Source of the DNA: Planctomycetota bacterium
GTDB taxonomy: Bacteria > Planctomycetota > UBA1135 > GCA-002686595
DNA: 39,985 nt
Assembly (NCBI GenBank): GCA_020853575.1
Contig: JADYYP010000073.1
Span: forward strand, 1-39,985
Reading direction: 5' to 3'
How positions within the stretch are numbered: position 1 is the first letter of the stretch; each line of letters starts with the position of its first letter. The position numbers and the translations under genes are program-made. Below are positions 6,334 to 14,885 of this stretch, in pieces. The notes beneath the pieces are model-generated. The model was given only the letters and a program-made list of their open reading frames with translations. It was not told the DNA's origin and made no database searches.

Positions 6334-8616
6334 ATGCCCAACCATGTCACTCGTGCGCTCGCCGTGCTGTCCCTCGCGTTCGCTTGCGCCGCACCCGACG
6401 CCACGCACCCGCTCGCGCCGACGCGACCGCTCGCGCCGACTCGACCGCTCGCGACCACGCCGCGCGAAGCTTGGAAGCCCACCGAGGTGGCCCTGACGAC
6501 GCGTTGGGGACGCCAAGTGCGCCCCGAGAACGCCTGGCGCGAGTATCCGCGGCCGACGATGGTGCGCGAGCGTTGGCTCAACCTGAACGGGCTGTGGGAG
6601 TTCGCGATCGACGCCGGCGAGGAGCGTCCGAGCGCATTCCAGGGCGAAATCCTGGTTCCGTTCCCGCTCGAGTCGTCGCTCTCGGGCGTGGGGCGCCGAT
6701 TGGCCCGCGGCGAGCGGCTGTGGTATCGCCGCACCTTCGATCTGCCGCGTGAATGGAGCGGCGAGCGCGTGCTGCTGCACTTCGGCGCGGTCGATTGGCA
6801 CGCGCTCGTGCTGCTCAACGGCGACGAGGTCGGCTCGCACCTCGGCGGCTACGACCCGTTCACGCTCGACATCACCGACGCGCTGCAGACGGGCGAGAAC
6901 GAGCTCGTCGTCGCCGTGCTCGACCCCACTGACGCGGGCGGACAACCACGCGGCAAGCAGGTCTCGAAGCCCGAGGGCATCTGGTACACGCCCTCCAGTG
7001 GCATCTGGCAAACGGTGTGGCTCGAGCCGGTGCCACAGACGTTCGTGCGCGGCGCGGTGGTGCGCGCGGACTCGCAGGGCGATCTGGTGGTCGGCATCGA
7101 GGCCCAGGGTGGCGCCGCGGAGCAAATGCGCATCGAGCTCTCGAGCGCGGACGGCGTCCGTGTCGCCAGCGCGAGCGGCCCCGTCGGCGTGCAGCGCCTG
7201 CGCGTCGCTTCACCGCGCGTTTGGTCTCCGGACGATCCGTACCTGTACGACCTGCGGGTGACGCTGTTCGATCGCGCCGGCGTGGCACTCGACGAGATCC
7301 AGAGCTACTGCGGCTTCCGCGACATCGCGGTCGCGCGCGACGAGCACGGGGCGCCGCGCTTGCTGCTCAACGGACGGGCCCTGTTCCAATTCGGCCCGCT
7401 CGATCAGGGCTTCTGGCCGGACGGGCTCTACACGGCGCCGTCGATCGACGCGCTGCGCTTCGACATCGAGGCCGTGCGCCGCATGGGCGGCAACATGCTG
7501 CGCAAGCACGTCAAGGTCGAGCCCGAGCTCTTCTACACGCTCTGCGACCGGCTCGGCGTGCTGGTGTGGCAGGACATGCCGAGCGGCAACGCGGACCAGA
7601 GTCCGGAGTGGCGCGAGAACTTCGAGCGTGAGCTGCGCGAGCTGGTGCGCGACCGCGGCCACCATCCTTCGATCGTGATGTGGGTGCCGTTCAACGAAGG
7701 CTGGGGCCAGCACGAAACCGAGCGCATCACGGCCCTGGTGGAACAGCTCGACCCGTCGCGGCTCGTCGACGATGCGAGCGGTTGGACCGACGCGGGCGTC
7801 GGCGACGTGATCGACATCCACGCCTACCCGGGGCCGGCGATGGCCGCGCTCGAAGCGCGCCGCGCGAGCGTGCTCGGCGAGTTCGGCGGGCTCGGATTGC
7901 CGCTCGAAGGCCACACTTGGCTGGCGCAGGACAACTGGGGCTATCGCTCGTTCGCGAGCCGCGAGGAGCTGACCGCGGCCTACCTGGCGCTCGTCGAACA
8001 GCTGCCGTTGCTGATCGGACAGGGCCTGTGCGCCGCCGTGTACACGCAGACCACCGACGTCGAGATCGAGGTCAACGGCTGGCTGACCTACGACCGCGAG
8101 CAATGGAAGATCGACCCCGAGCGCGCGCTGCCCGCGACGCGCAAGTTGTACGAGCCGCCGCCGCGCTCGAAAGAGCTGCTGAAGCATGCCGGCAACGGTG
8201 GCGCGGCCGAGTGGAGCTTCACGTTCGATGCTCCGAGTCCGGCCTGGAGCGCGCTCGAATTCGACGCTTCCGCATGGAAGCGCGGACTCTCGGGTTTCGG
8301 CACGACCGGCACGCCGGGAGCGTTCGTCGGAACCGAGTGGAGCGCGAGCGAGATCTGGCTGCGGCGCGAGTTCGAGCTCGCCAGCCCGCCCAGCGGCGAG
8401 CTGCGCCTGTGGCTGCACCACGACGAAGCGGCCGAGGTGTATCTGAACGGAGTGTTGGCGGCGAAAGTCGCCGGCTACACGACGAATTACGTGCTGCTCG
8501 AGTTGTCCCCGGAGGCGCGCGCCGTGCTCCACGCCGGTCGCAACGTGCTCGCGATCCACTGCACGCAGACCACCGGAGGCCAGTACATCGACGCCGGGTT
8601 GGCGTTGCTCGAGTGA
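6334..8616 (+). CDS. Glycoside hydrolase family 2 lipoprotein (beta-galactosidase/glucuronidase-like)
   Basis: A 760-residue protein. The N-terminus (MPNHVTRALAVLSLAFAC) looks like a lipoprotein signal with a loose lipobox AFAC. A low-complexity PLAPTR linker follows. Residues about 50-210 form the GH2 sugar-binding domain (LNLNGLWEFAID, WYRRTFDLP, HLGGYDPFTLDITD), then an Ig-like domain and the catalytic TIM barrel. The acid/base is Glu455 in PFNEGWG and the nucleophile is Glu516 in VLGEFGG, both present. A C-terminal beta-sandwich of about 130 residues (LRLWLHHDEAAEVYLNG) follows and is probably carbohydrate-binding. It should release a terminal beta-linked sugar outside the cytoplasm; the exact sugar cannot be read. 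The ATG at 6298 is an alternative start, but it places charged residues before the signal. Confidence 0.88.
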   Translation: MPNHVTRALAVLSLAFACAAPDATHPLAPTRPLAPTRPLATTPREAWKPTEVALTTRWGRQVRPENAWREYPRPTMVRERWLNLNGLWEFAIDAGEERPSAFQGEILVPFPLESSLSGVGRRLARGERLWYRRTFDLPREWSGERVLLHFGAVDWHALVLLNGDEVGSHLGGYDPFTLDITDALQTGENELVVAVLDPTDAGGQPRGKQVSKPEGIWYTPSSGIWQTVWLEPVPQTFVRGAVVRADSQGDLVVGIEAQGGAAEQMRIELSSADGVRVASASGPVGVQRLRVASPRVWSPDDPYLYDLRVTLFDRAGVALDEIQSYCGFRDIAVARDEHGAPRLLLNGRALFQFGPLDQGFWPDGLYTAPSIDALRFDIEAVRRMGGNMLRKHVKVEPELFYTLCDRLGVLVWQDMPSGNADQSPEWRENFERELRELVRDRGHHPSIVMWVPFNEGWGQHETERITALVEQLDPSRLVDDASGWTDAGVGDVIDIHAYPGPAMAALEARRASVLGEFGGLGLPLEGHTWLAQDNWGYRSFASREELTAAYLALVEQLPLLIGQGLCAAVYTQTTDVEIEVNGWLTYDREQWKIDPERALPATRKLYEPPPRSKELLKHAGNGGAAEWSFTFDAPSPAWSALEFDASAWKRGLSGFGTTGTPGAFVGTEWSASEIWLRREFELASPPSGELRLWLHHDEAAEVYLNGVLAAKVAGYTTNYVLLELSPEARAVLHAGRNVLAIHCTQTTGGQYIDAGLALLE
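6409..6455 (+). repeat. 18-bp imperfect tandem repeat (PLAPTR linker)
   Basis: Two and a half copies of an 18-bp unit encode PLAPTR-PLAPTR-PLATT directly after the predicted lipoprotein cleavage site. It probably acts as a flexible spacer between the membrane anchor and the enzyme. Confidence 0.7.
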
Positions 8617-8635
8617 GGCTGCGGCGCGCGGCGCG

Positions 8636-9706
8636 TCACTTGGCGGCTTCGGCCGTGCTCGCCGGCCGCAGCTCCTCGAAGCGGATCGTGCGCGAGAGTT
8701 GCGCGGCGCGCTCGCCGTCGGGCAGCACGCGCGCCGCTCGACCGTCGAGCTCGGCGTGACCGATCACCATGGTGTTGACGCGCGGCGTGCTCTGCTGCGG
8801 GCCGAGTACGAAGTTGCGGCCTTCGTTGAGCCATAGGCGGCGCTCCGACAAGCCCGTGAACCAAGCGCGACCCTCCGCGCCGCTCGCCGCATCCGCCTCG
8901 ACCACGTCCGCCGCCACCCAGCCGTGGCCGGGCACGAAGTACTCGGGCCAACAGCGATAACCGGGGTCGACTTCCTTGCCTTCGTTCTTCGCCAGCAGCC
9001 GATAGCCCATCTGCAGCCGCGTCGGAATGCCGCGCGCGCGCGCCAGGGCGATGAACAGCGAGTGCAGGTCCGTGCAGCACCCACCGCCGTTCGCGAGGCA
9101 TTCGAGCGCGTCGCCGACGCCGCACTTGGGCTTGGTCGGGTCCTTCGAGTAGTGGTCGGCGTTGCCGGCGACGTACTCGAGCAGCTGCAGGGCTTCGCGC
9201 GCGATGTTGCGCGTGTCACCGCACACGCGGTCGGCGATGGCGCGCACCTGCGGCGTGACCTCCATGTGCGGATCGTCGAGGCGCAGCTCGCTCGCGAAGT
9301 ACACGCGGTCGCCAGCGGTCAACGCGCCGATGTGCTCGGCGTCGATGTCCACGCGGATCGGCCGGCGTCGCAGGGTGAACTCGAGCTCGACCTCGAGCTG
9401 CGTGCTCGTCGGCGAGGCCACTTGCACGAACAGGAAGCGATTGCCGTGCTCGGCCTCGCGCTGCACGCTCCACGGCCCGGGCGCGGAGGTGATCTCCATG
9501 TCGAGCACCTCCTGCGCGCGGTCGTCGCTGGGGATCGCGATCCACCATCGGACGTCCGCCGTGCCGCTGGGAATCTCGCTGAGCGTCACCTTCTGCCGCA
9601 CGCGATAGGTGCGCGAGACCTCGGGCGTGGCTTGGTCGAGCGACAGCTCTCGAGTCGGAGTCGTGAACGTCGAAAGAGCGAGGAGCGCGGCAAGCGAAAG
9701 CGACAT
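8636..9706 (-). CDS. Secreted transglutaminase-like protein lacking the catalytic His
   Basis: A 356-residue protein with an N-terminal signal peptide (MSLSLAALLALSTF), a beta-sandwich region (residues 30-120) and a transglutaminase-like core. The nucleophile region GGGCCTDLHSLFIALARARG holds Cys210-Cys211 in the usual place. The segment that normally reads HCWAEF has R251-C252-W253-P-E-Y, so the catalytic His is Arg; the Asp region AADVVEAD (267-272) remains. Family members are cysteine peptidases or amidases, but this copy is probably inactive or uses another residue. The gene follows the GH2 gene tail to tail with a 19-bp gap. Its leader carries a large hairpin ending 9 nt before the ATG and no Shine-Dalgarno. 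Confidence 0.82.
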   Translation of the reverse strand: MSLSLAALLALSTFTTPTRELSLDQATPEVSRTYRVRQKVTLSEIPSGTADVRWWIAIPSDDRAQEVLDMEITSAPGPWSVQREAEHGNRFLFVQVASPTSTQLEVELEFTLRRRPIRVDIDAEHIGALTAGDRVYFASELRLDDPHMEVTPQVRAIADRVCGDTRNIAREALQLLEYVAGNADHYSKDPTKPKCGVGDALECLANGGGCCTDLHSLFIALARARGIPTRLQMGYRLLAKNEGKEVDPGYRCWPEYFVPGHGWVAADVVEADAASGAEGRAWFTGLSERRLWLNEGRNFVLGPQQSTPRVNTMVIGHAELDGRAARVLPDGERAAQLSRTIRFEELRPASTAEAAK

Positions 9707-10039
9707 GGTGGGGGAGCCTCGGGTTCGAGAGCGCGCCGAAATGCGGCGCGTGAGCGCGCTCCCCGAGGCAAGCGCGATACCAGCGGAGGGAGCTACTTCG
9801 CGGCGTGTCGCACACCGCAGGCTGCATAGGAACTACGCTAGGAGCGTGGAAATTGAGCGGGCTCGGGCAGCGCGCGGCTCGCATGTGTCGAACTGCGGCG
9901 TCGAGCAGCAGGCGCGGCTCCCCGGGCGCCGCGCCGCTGGCGAGCGCTCAGAGGGGCTCGAGGAAATCACGCTCTCGACGTTCGTCGTCCCGCGGGTGAC
10001 GGCGCACCCCGCATCCCGTGAGTTCGTGTCCTCATTGCT
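9707..10039. other. Intergenic region without a recognisable gene
   Basis: 333 bp between the start of the transglutaminase-like gene and the stop of the ATP-grasp gene, both on the minus strand. Apart from the leader hairpin at 9716-9769 nothing convincing is seen. Short open frames here are Arg/Ser-rich with no signal peptide, motif or ribosome-binding site. Confidence 0.6.
9716..9769 (-). promoter_or_regulatory. Two-tier hairpin in the transglutaminase-like leader
   Basis: An outer 8-bp stem (9716-9723 with 9762-9769, GCCTCGGG/CCCGAGGC) encloses a perfect 7-bp inner stem (9732-9738 with 9744-9750, CGCGCCG/CGGCGCG) with a 5-nt loop. On the minus-strand mRNA it ends 9 nt before the start codon. 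It may control ribosome access or be a terminator remnant. Confidence 0.45.
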
Positions 10040-11026
10040 TCACGAAGCATCACGGATGCCGTGGCGCTCGACCGCCAGGTCGACGATCTCGTTGACCAGT
10101 TGCACGTAGCTCATGCCGACGACCTTGGCCGAGTGCGCGAACTCGCTGTCCCGCTCGAGATAGCAGCTCGCGTTCACCTCGAGCACGTAGATGTCGCCCG
10201 ATGGTGTCAGGCGCATGTCGACGCGACCGTAGTCGCGCACGCGCAGCGCTCGATAGGCGTCGAGGGCGACCTTCTGCACGCGCGCCTTGAGCTCGTCGGG
10301 CAGGTCGGCGATCACCGAGTTGGTGCCCTTGTACTCGGCGCTGCGTTTGTTCCACTTCGCCTTGCTCGACATGATCTTCGGCGTGCCCTCGGGGAAGCCC
10401 GAGAAGTCGATCTCGATCGGCGGCAGGGCCGTGGGCATCGCGTTGCCCAGCACGCCCACGTAGATCTCGCGGCCGTCGATGTACTCCTCGACCAGCGCCG
10501 CGTCGTTGATCTTGTCGTGGATCGCGATGATGCGCTTCATCATGTCGCGGAAGTTGTCGACCAAGGCGTTGGCGCCGATGCCGATCGACGCGTCCTGCCG
10601 CAGCGGCTTGACGAACAGCGGCATGCGCAAGTTGCCGCCGGTCTCGAAGTCCGAGTCCTGCGAGAACACCGCGAACTCGGGGTACTTGATCTTGTCGAAG
10701 GCCAGGAGCTTCTTGGTCAGCGCCTTGTCCTGCTGCATGTAGAACTCGCCCGGCCCGCCGCCCGTGTAGCGCAGGCCGAGCAAGTCGAGCACGCCGACGA
10801 TGCCGACGGCGCCGAACAGCGCGTCGCCGAAGCTCTCGCACAGATTGAAGACCAAGTCGGGTTGTGCGGCCTTCAAGTCGTCGATGACGCGCTTGAGGTC
10901 GCGCCAAACGCCGATGATCACCGGCTCGTGCTCACCGTCGCGCAGCGCGGCCGCCACTTGCTCCGCCACCGGGTCGTGGTGGCCGGGGTCCTCGGACATC
11001 AGGTCGATCAGAACGGCAATGCGCAT
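10040..11026 (-). CDS. ATP-grasp ligase (D-Ala-D-Ala ligase superfamily)
   Basis: A 328-residue cytoplasmic protein with the three ATP-grasp parts. The N-terminal domain (MRIAVLIDL, LVFNLCESFGD) resembles D-Ala-D-Ala ligase, and GEFYMQQDKALTKKLL matches its N-domain/central boundary. The ATP clamp is LFVKPLRQDASIGIG and LVEEYIDGREIYVGVLG. The metal-binding end is YGRVDMRLTPSGDIYVLEVN. The stretch after VEVN in true Ddl enzymes (PGxT) is ASCYLERDSEFAHSA, so the substrate is probably not D-Ala-D-Ala. Homologues of this type often lie near predicted zinc peptidases, as at 3648 here. It is divergent from the MOSC gene. The start at 11026 has a TAGAGT box 12 nt upstream and no Shine-Dalgarno. Confidence 0.85.
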   Translation of the reverse strand: MRIAVLIDLMSEDPGHHDPVAEQVAAALRDGEHEPVIIGVWRDLKRVIDDLKAAQPDLVFNLCESFGDALFGAVGIVGVLDLLGLRYTGGGPGEFYMQQDKALTKKLLAFDKIKYPEFAVFSQDSDFETGGNLRMPLFVKPLRQDASIGIGANALVDNFRDMMKRIIAIHDKINDAALVEEYIDGREIYVGVLGNAMPTALPPIEIDFSGFPEGTPKIMSSKAKWNKRSAEYKGTNSVIADLPDELKARVQKVALDAYRALRVRDYGRVDMRLTPSGDIYVLEVNASCYLERDSEFAHSAKVVGMSYVQLVNEIVDLAVERHGIRDAS

Positions 11027-11038
11027 GCAGGGAACGGC

Positions 11039-11044
11039 ACTCTA
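11039..11044 (-). promoter_or_regulatory. Candidate -10 box (TAGAGT) for the ATP-grasp gene
   Basis: TAGAGT preceded by GC on the minus strand, 12 nt before the ATG. With usual -10 spacing the transcript would begin almost at the start codon, which fits the missing Shine-Dalgarno. Confidence 0.35.
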
Positions 11045-11181
11045 GCGTCGAGATCGGCGTTGGCGAGCGTCGAAGTGGAGCGCGCGCGACGTCGGCGTTC
11101 CGTTTCGGGGGCGCGCCGCGACGACGCGTTCGAGCCGCTCGCGCGGGTTCGAGGCTCGTGCACGCGCATCGCGGCGCCTGC

Positions 11182-11187
11182 TAGCCT
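11182..11187 (+). promoter_or_regulatory. Candidate -10 box (TAGCCT) for the MOSC gene
   Basis: TAGCCT preceded by GC, 7 nt before the GTG at 11195. It suggests a leaderless transcript. The overlap of the neighbouring ATG with a stop (ATGTGA) leaves the GTG as the usable start. Confidence 0.35.
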
Positions 11188-11194
11188 GAAGCAT

Positions 11195-11740
11195 GTGATC
11201 GACTTCTCGTGGCGCTTCGATTCCTGGTTCGAGCGACTTCCGCGTTCGCCGCGCGACAGTGGGCAAGTCGTGCGCTGCGTGGTGCGGACCGGGCGCGGCA
11301 CGCGCGCGGCGCCCGACGAGCTCGAGCTCGTCGCGGGCCGCGGCATCGTCGGTGACTCCTGGGCCACGCACCCGCACAGCGCGCCGGGCAACCAGGTCTC
11401 GTTGATCAACATCCACGTCGCTCGCGCGGTGGCCGATGGCGACGAAGGCCGCACGCCCCTGACCGGAGACAACCTGCAGGTCGATCTCGAGCTCTCCGAG
11501 GCCAATTTGCCGGTCGGGACGCTACTGAGGATCGGCACGGCCGTCTTGCGCGTGTCGGAGGTGCCTCACCGGCCGTGCCGGAGCTTCGTCGAGCGCTTCG
11601 GCGCGACCCACACCAAGCGGGTGGCGCGTGCGACGCGCATCGGCCGGCGTGGGCGAGGCGTTTTGTGCGAGGTGCTGGCGAGCGGTCGCCTGCGTGTCGG
11701 CGATGCGATCGCGGTCGAGCGGCCCAAGTCCGGCGCCTAG
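11195..11740 (+). CDS. MOSC domain protein
   Basis: A 181-residue protein covering a single MOSC domain. The typical order is present: GIVGDSWATHPHSAPGNQVSLIN, then LTGDNLQVDLELSEANLPVG, then LRIGTAVLRVSEVPHRPCRSF and GVLCEVLASGRLRVGD. The Cys of PHRPC is the conserved residue thought to handle molybdenum-cofactor sulfur in this superfamily. Stand-alone MOSC proteins of this size are related to YiiM-type proteins; the exact reaction is unknown. The GTG at 11195 is chosen because it lies right after a -10-like box and gives family length; no ATG fits the frame nearby. It is divergent from the ATP-grasp gene and 48 bp upstream of the phospholipase D gene, so it may be co-transcribed with the latter. 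Confidence 0.82.
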   Translation: MIDFSWRFDSWFERLPRSPRDSGQVVRCVVRTGRGTRAAPDELELVAGRGIVGDSWATHPHSAPGNQVSLINIHVARAVADGDEGRTPLTGDNLQVDLELSEANLPVGTLLRIGTAVLRVSEVPHRPCRSFVERFGATHTKRVARATRIGRRGRGVLCEVLASGRLRVGDAIAVERPKSGA

Positions 11741-11788
11741 CACCGGCGTGCTTGAGTCCCCGGCACGATTGCGGTAATCCGCAGCGCC

Positions 11789-13072
11789 GTGACCATCCGC
11801 TCGCTGTTCTCGCTCAAGCGCGGAGTCCGCACGCGCGGACGGATCGCGCACGCCGAGGACCGCTACGTGCGCATGCCCGAGCTGCTCTCGGGCGGCAATC
11901 GAGTCACGTTGCTCAGGCGCGGCGCGGCGGCCTACCCCGCGATGCTCGCGGAGATCGCCGCCGCGCGCCACCAGGTCCATCTCGAGACCTACATCCTGCG
12001 CTCCGACGTCATCGGCAGACGTTTCCAAGCCGCGCTCATCGAGCGCGCCGACGCCGGTGTCAAAGTGCGCCTGATGTTCGACTCGGTGGGCTCGTTCGGA
12101 CTGGTCGAGGACGATTTCCTGGCCGAGCTGGCCCACCACGGCGTCGAGATCGTCGAGTACCACCCGATCCTGCCCTTCCGCCGGCGCCTGATCGTGCGCT
12201 TGCGCGCGTTGCGCCAGGCAGCCGAGCGCCGCATGCATCGCCCCGAGCGCGAGCTGCACCCGCGCGAGCCGGGCCACTGGAGCATCAACAACCGCGACCA
12301 CCAGAAGCTCTTGATCGTCGACGACCGCGTGGCCTTCACCGGCGGGATCAACATCGGCGCCGAGTACGCGCCGCCACCGGAGGGCGGCGACTGGCACGAC
12401 CTGCACGTGCGCGTCGAGGGGCCGGCGGCTGTGGGACTCGCTCGCATCTTCCAGCGCGCCTGGCTGCGCGGCGGTGGCGAGCGCTTCCCCGAGCCGCGCG
12501 AGCCGCATTCGAATCGCGACGCGCCGATGCGCGTGCACACCTGCGACAACTTCGGCCTGCGCAACCGCTCGCGGATGCACTCGTCCTACCGCCACGCGAT
12601 CCGCGCGGCCGAGCACTCGGTGTGCATCATGAATGCCTATTTCATCCCCGACCAGTTGTTGATCTGGGCGCTCACCAAGGCCGCGCGCAACGGCGTGAGC
12701 GTGCGCGTGATGGTGCCGGCGAAGTCCGACGTGCGCCTGGTGTACCACGCCAGTCGCTACGTGTTCGGACGGTTGCTGCGCGCCGGCGTGCGCATCTTCG
12801 AATACCAGGAGCGCATGATGCACGCCAAGGCCGCTGCCATCGACACCGCATGGGCCACGATCGGCTCGTTCAACCTCGACCGGCGCTCGATGCTGCACAA
12901 CCTCGAGGCCGGGTTGGTGATCCTCGACCACGGTTTCGGCGCGAGCCTGGAGCAGCACTTCGACGCGGAGCTCGAGCGTTGCCGCGAGATCACGCTCGCC
13001 GAATGGGAAGCCCGGCCCTGGTCGGCCTGGTTCAAGTCCTGGTTCGCGCACTTGTTCGCCTACTGGCTGTGA
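11789..13072 (+). CDS. Phospholipase D family protein, cardiolipin-synthase-like (ClsB type)
   Basis: A 427-residue protein with two HKD motifs. The first is His171-x-Lys173-x4-Asp178 in NRDHQKLLIVDDRVAFTGGIN. The second is His345-x-Lys347-x4-Asp352 in MMHAKAAAIDTAWATIGSFN. No N-terminal membrane helices are present, which fits ClsB-like synthases rather than ClsA. The WSINNRDHQK, GGINIGAEY and NLDRRSMLHNLEAG segments match cardiolipin synthases. These enzymes condense phosphatidylglycerol with a second phospholipid at the inner membrane. The start is a GTG at 11789, 48 bp after the MOSC stop; an in-frame ATG follows in RYVRMPEL. The C-terminal aromatic stretch SAWFKSWFAHLFAYWL may bind the membrane. 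Confidence 0.85.
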   Translation: MTIRSLFSLKRGVRTRGRIAHAEDRYVRMPELLSGGNRVTLLRRGAAAYPAMLAEIAAARHQVHLETYILRSDVIGRRFQAALIERADAGVKVRLMFDSVGSFGLVEDDFLAELAHHGVEIVEYHPILPFRRRLIVRLRALRQAAERRMHRPERELHPREPGHWSINNRDHQKLLIVDDRVAFTGGINIGAEYAPPPEGGDWHDLHVRVEGPAAVGLARIFQRAWLRGGGERFPEPREPHSNRDAPMRVHTCDNFGLRNRSRMHSSYRHAIRAAEHSVCIMNAYFIPDQLLIWALTKAARNGVSVRVMVPAKSDVRLVYHASRYVFGRLLRAGVRIFEYQERMMHAKAAAIDTAWATIGSFNLDRRSMLHNLEAGLVILDHGFGASLEQHFDAELERCREITLAEWEARPWSAWFKSWFAHLFAYWL

Positions 13073-13093
13073 GCGCGCGCGAGTGAGACAGAC

Positions 13094-13126
13094 GAGCGGC
13101 CGCGCCGGATCGCGACGCGACCGCTC
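13094..13126. terminator. Hairpin between convergent genes
   Basis: An 11-bp stem with one mismatch (13094-13104 with 13116-13126) and an 11-nt loop lies between the phospholipase D stop and the PhoX-like stop. There is no T tract on either strand. It may stop or stabilise both transcripts. Confidence 0.35.
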
Positions 13127-13147
13127 GCTCGACGAGGACCGTGCTGG

Positions 13148-14542
13148 TCAGAGCGAATCGGGGTTGAAGAGCGCGAGCAGTTGCCCGCCCTCGACCAACT
13201 CACCGGGGATCGCGTAGTGCGCCTGGCTGTCGAGCAGGAACCAACCCGGTCCGAGCAGCGCCGATGCATCGACGATGCCCGAGCTTTCCTCGTCTTGCGT
13301 CAAGAAGCCTGCGCCGCCGGCGACGAACAGGCTCGCGTCGTGCTGCGCGATCAAGGTCAAGCTGTCGCTGGCGATCGTGTACTGCCAGATGCGCGCGAGA
13401 TGCGCTTGGTTGCCGGGGTCCTCCTGGATCAAGAGGTGCCCGCGACGGTCGATCGTCAGATTGTCGAACATCTGTTGACCTTCGGTGCCGTCGAGCAACA
13501 TCTCGATCGTTCCGCCGAGCTCCGGTTGGCCGAGCGCCTGGAAGCGCAAACGCCACAAGCGGCTGCGCCCCGGGCTCGCGGGCGTGTCGAAGCGATCGGT
13601 GGTCGCGAAATAGAAGTCGCGCGGATCCGCGGGATCCCACACGCCGTCCTCGGGCCGCAGGAACTCCGTCACACCGGCGGCCGTGCTCTCGGCTTGGAGT
13701 TGCGCGCCGCTCTTGCTCGACACGTCTCCCAACGGCGCGAGCTCGAACGTGGTCGCGCCGCCGAGGGCGCTCGCGCGGTCCTCGAGCGCCACGCCCGGAA
13801 CGCGCACGCCGTAGAGCGCGCCGCCGACCAGCCCGGCGCGCTCGGCCGTCGTGCCGAAGCGGCGCTTGTCGCCGACATAGACGTAGACCTGGCCGGGGGT
13901 CGAATCGTCGAGCCCGATCACGACCGTGCGCCGGTTGGCGAAGGGTCGCGCGAGCAGGTTCTCCCAACTGCTCTTGCCGAGCGCCGAGAGCTCGAAGCTC
14001 GTTCCGGCCTCGGGGCCGGTGACCACGTGCGCGAACGCGCGTCCCTCGGCTCCGACCTCTTCGCCGCTCATGAACACGAAGGGCGCGGCGGGCGTGTTCT
14101 GGAAGAACGCCTTGCGCGCGGGCAAGTCGGCGGAGCACAGGCGACCGAGGGCGGGCCCGCCGCTGATGTGCTGCACGCTCTGGATCAGATCGGCGCCGGC
14201 GTGGACGGCGAGCGTCGCGCTGTCGATCTCCCACTTCGAAACGAACGAGCCGACTTGGCCGTGCGCGCGCACGGCTCCGACCGAGGCGCCCAGCTCGTGG
14301 TCGACGAGGAGCTCGAGCTTGCCGCCGGGCAGCGCCCGCGCGCCCAGGCCGTCGGGCAGACCGACCAAGCGATAGCCGCCCACCGTGTCGCCCACGGTGA
14401 GGATCGAGACGGTCTGAACCAGGGGCGCGACGGGCAGGATGTACGGAGCGCGCGAGCTGCTCGGCCCCTGGACTTGCGCGCTGGCCGCGCACAAGAGCGA
14501 GCTGGCGACGAGACACGACGTGATGAGTGTGGTGCGTTGCAT
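13148..14542 (-). CDS. Secreted PhoX-like (DUF839) protein
   Basis: A 464-residue protein with a clear signal peptide (MQRTTLITSCLVASSLLCAASAQ). The mature part is a propeller of the DUF839/PhoX type: LLVDHELGAS near the start, then ARPFANRRTVVIGLDDSTPGQVYVYVGDK, TEFLRPEDGVWDPADPRDFYFATTD and FDNLTIDRRGHLLIQEDPGN. The ExxED and DNxxxD acidic motifs are in the places where PhoX binds calcium and iron. True PhoX is an alkaline phosphatase of the periplasm; many DUF839 proteins are of untested function. The ATG at 14542 is used because it begins the signal peptide. The gene converges with phospholipase D and diverges from the LamG gene. Confidence 0.78.
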   Translation of the reverse strand: MQRTTLITSCLVASSLLCAASAQVQGPSSSRAPYILPVAPLVQTVSILTVGDTVGGYRLVGLPDGLGARALPGGKLELLVDHELGASVGAVRAHGQVGSFVSKWEIDSATLAVHAGADLIQSVQHISGGPALGRLCSADLPARKAFFQNTPAAPFVFMSGEEVGAEGRAFAHVVTGPEAGTSFELSALGKSSWENLLARPFANRRTVVIGLDDSTPGQVYVYVGDKRRFGTTAERAGLVGGALYGVRVPGVALEDRASALGGATTFELAPLGDVSSKSGAQLQAESTAAGVTEFLRPEDGVWDPADPRDFYFATTDRFDTPASPGRSRLWRLRFQALGQPELGGTIEMLLDGTEGQQMFDNLTIDRRGHLLIQEDPGNQAHLARIWQYTIASDSLTLIAQHDASLFVAGGAGFLTQDEESSGIVDASALLGPGWFLLDSQAHYAIPGELVEGGQLLALFNPDSL

Positions 14543-14885
14543 GTCGAATTGGATTGCGATGTGAGATCGGGTTCTGGGTGACACGAGGACCACGAAGCTC
14601 GCGCTCGCATGCGAAGGCCGACCTGGGCCCCGCGCGAAGCGCCGTTCAAGAGCGCGACGCTTCGCAACCCGGCCTTCACACCCACTGCATGGAAAGCAGC
14701 ATTCGTGCTCTGGCGCGAAGCGCGTGACAACGATCGAACAAGGCACTCAGCTCGAACTCGTGCGCGGCCACCCACGGCGCGCCCGCTGCGAGTATCGTGG
14801 CGTTCGACGCGCTGGCTCGGCTGCGCTCGCGAGGTGCGAGCGGCGGGCCGCGCCGTTCCTACCCCGCCGCTCCGAGGTCAACTCC
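14543..14885. other. Divergent intergenic region between PhoX-like and LamG genes
   Basis: 343 bp with no credible gene. A possible -10 box TATCGT lies at 14793-14798 on the plus strand, 87 bp before the LamG start. Open frames extend the neighbouring genes backward but are Arg-rich and lack signal peptides. Confidence 0.5.
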
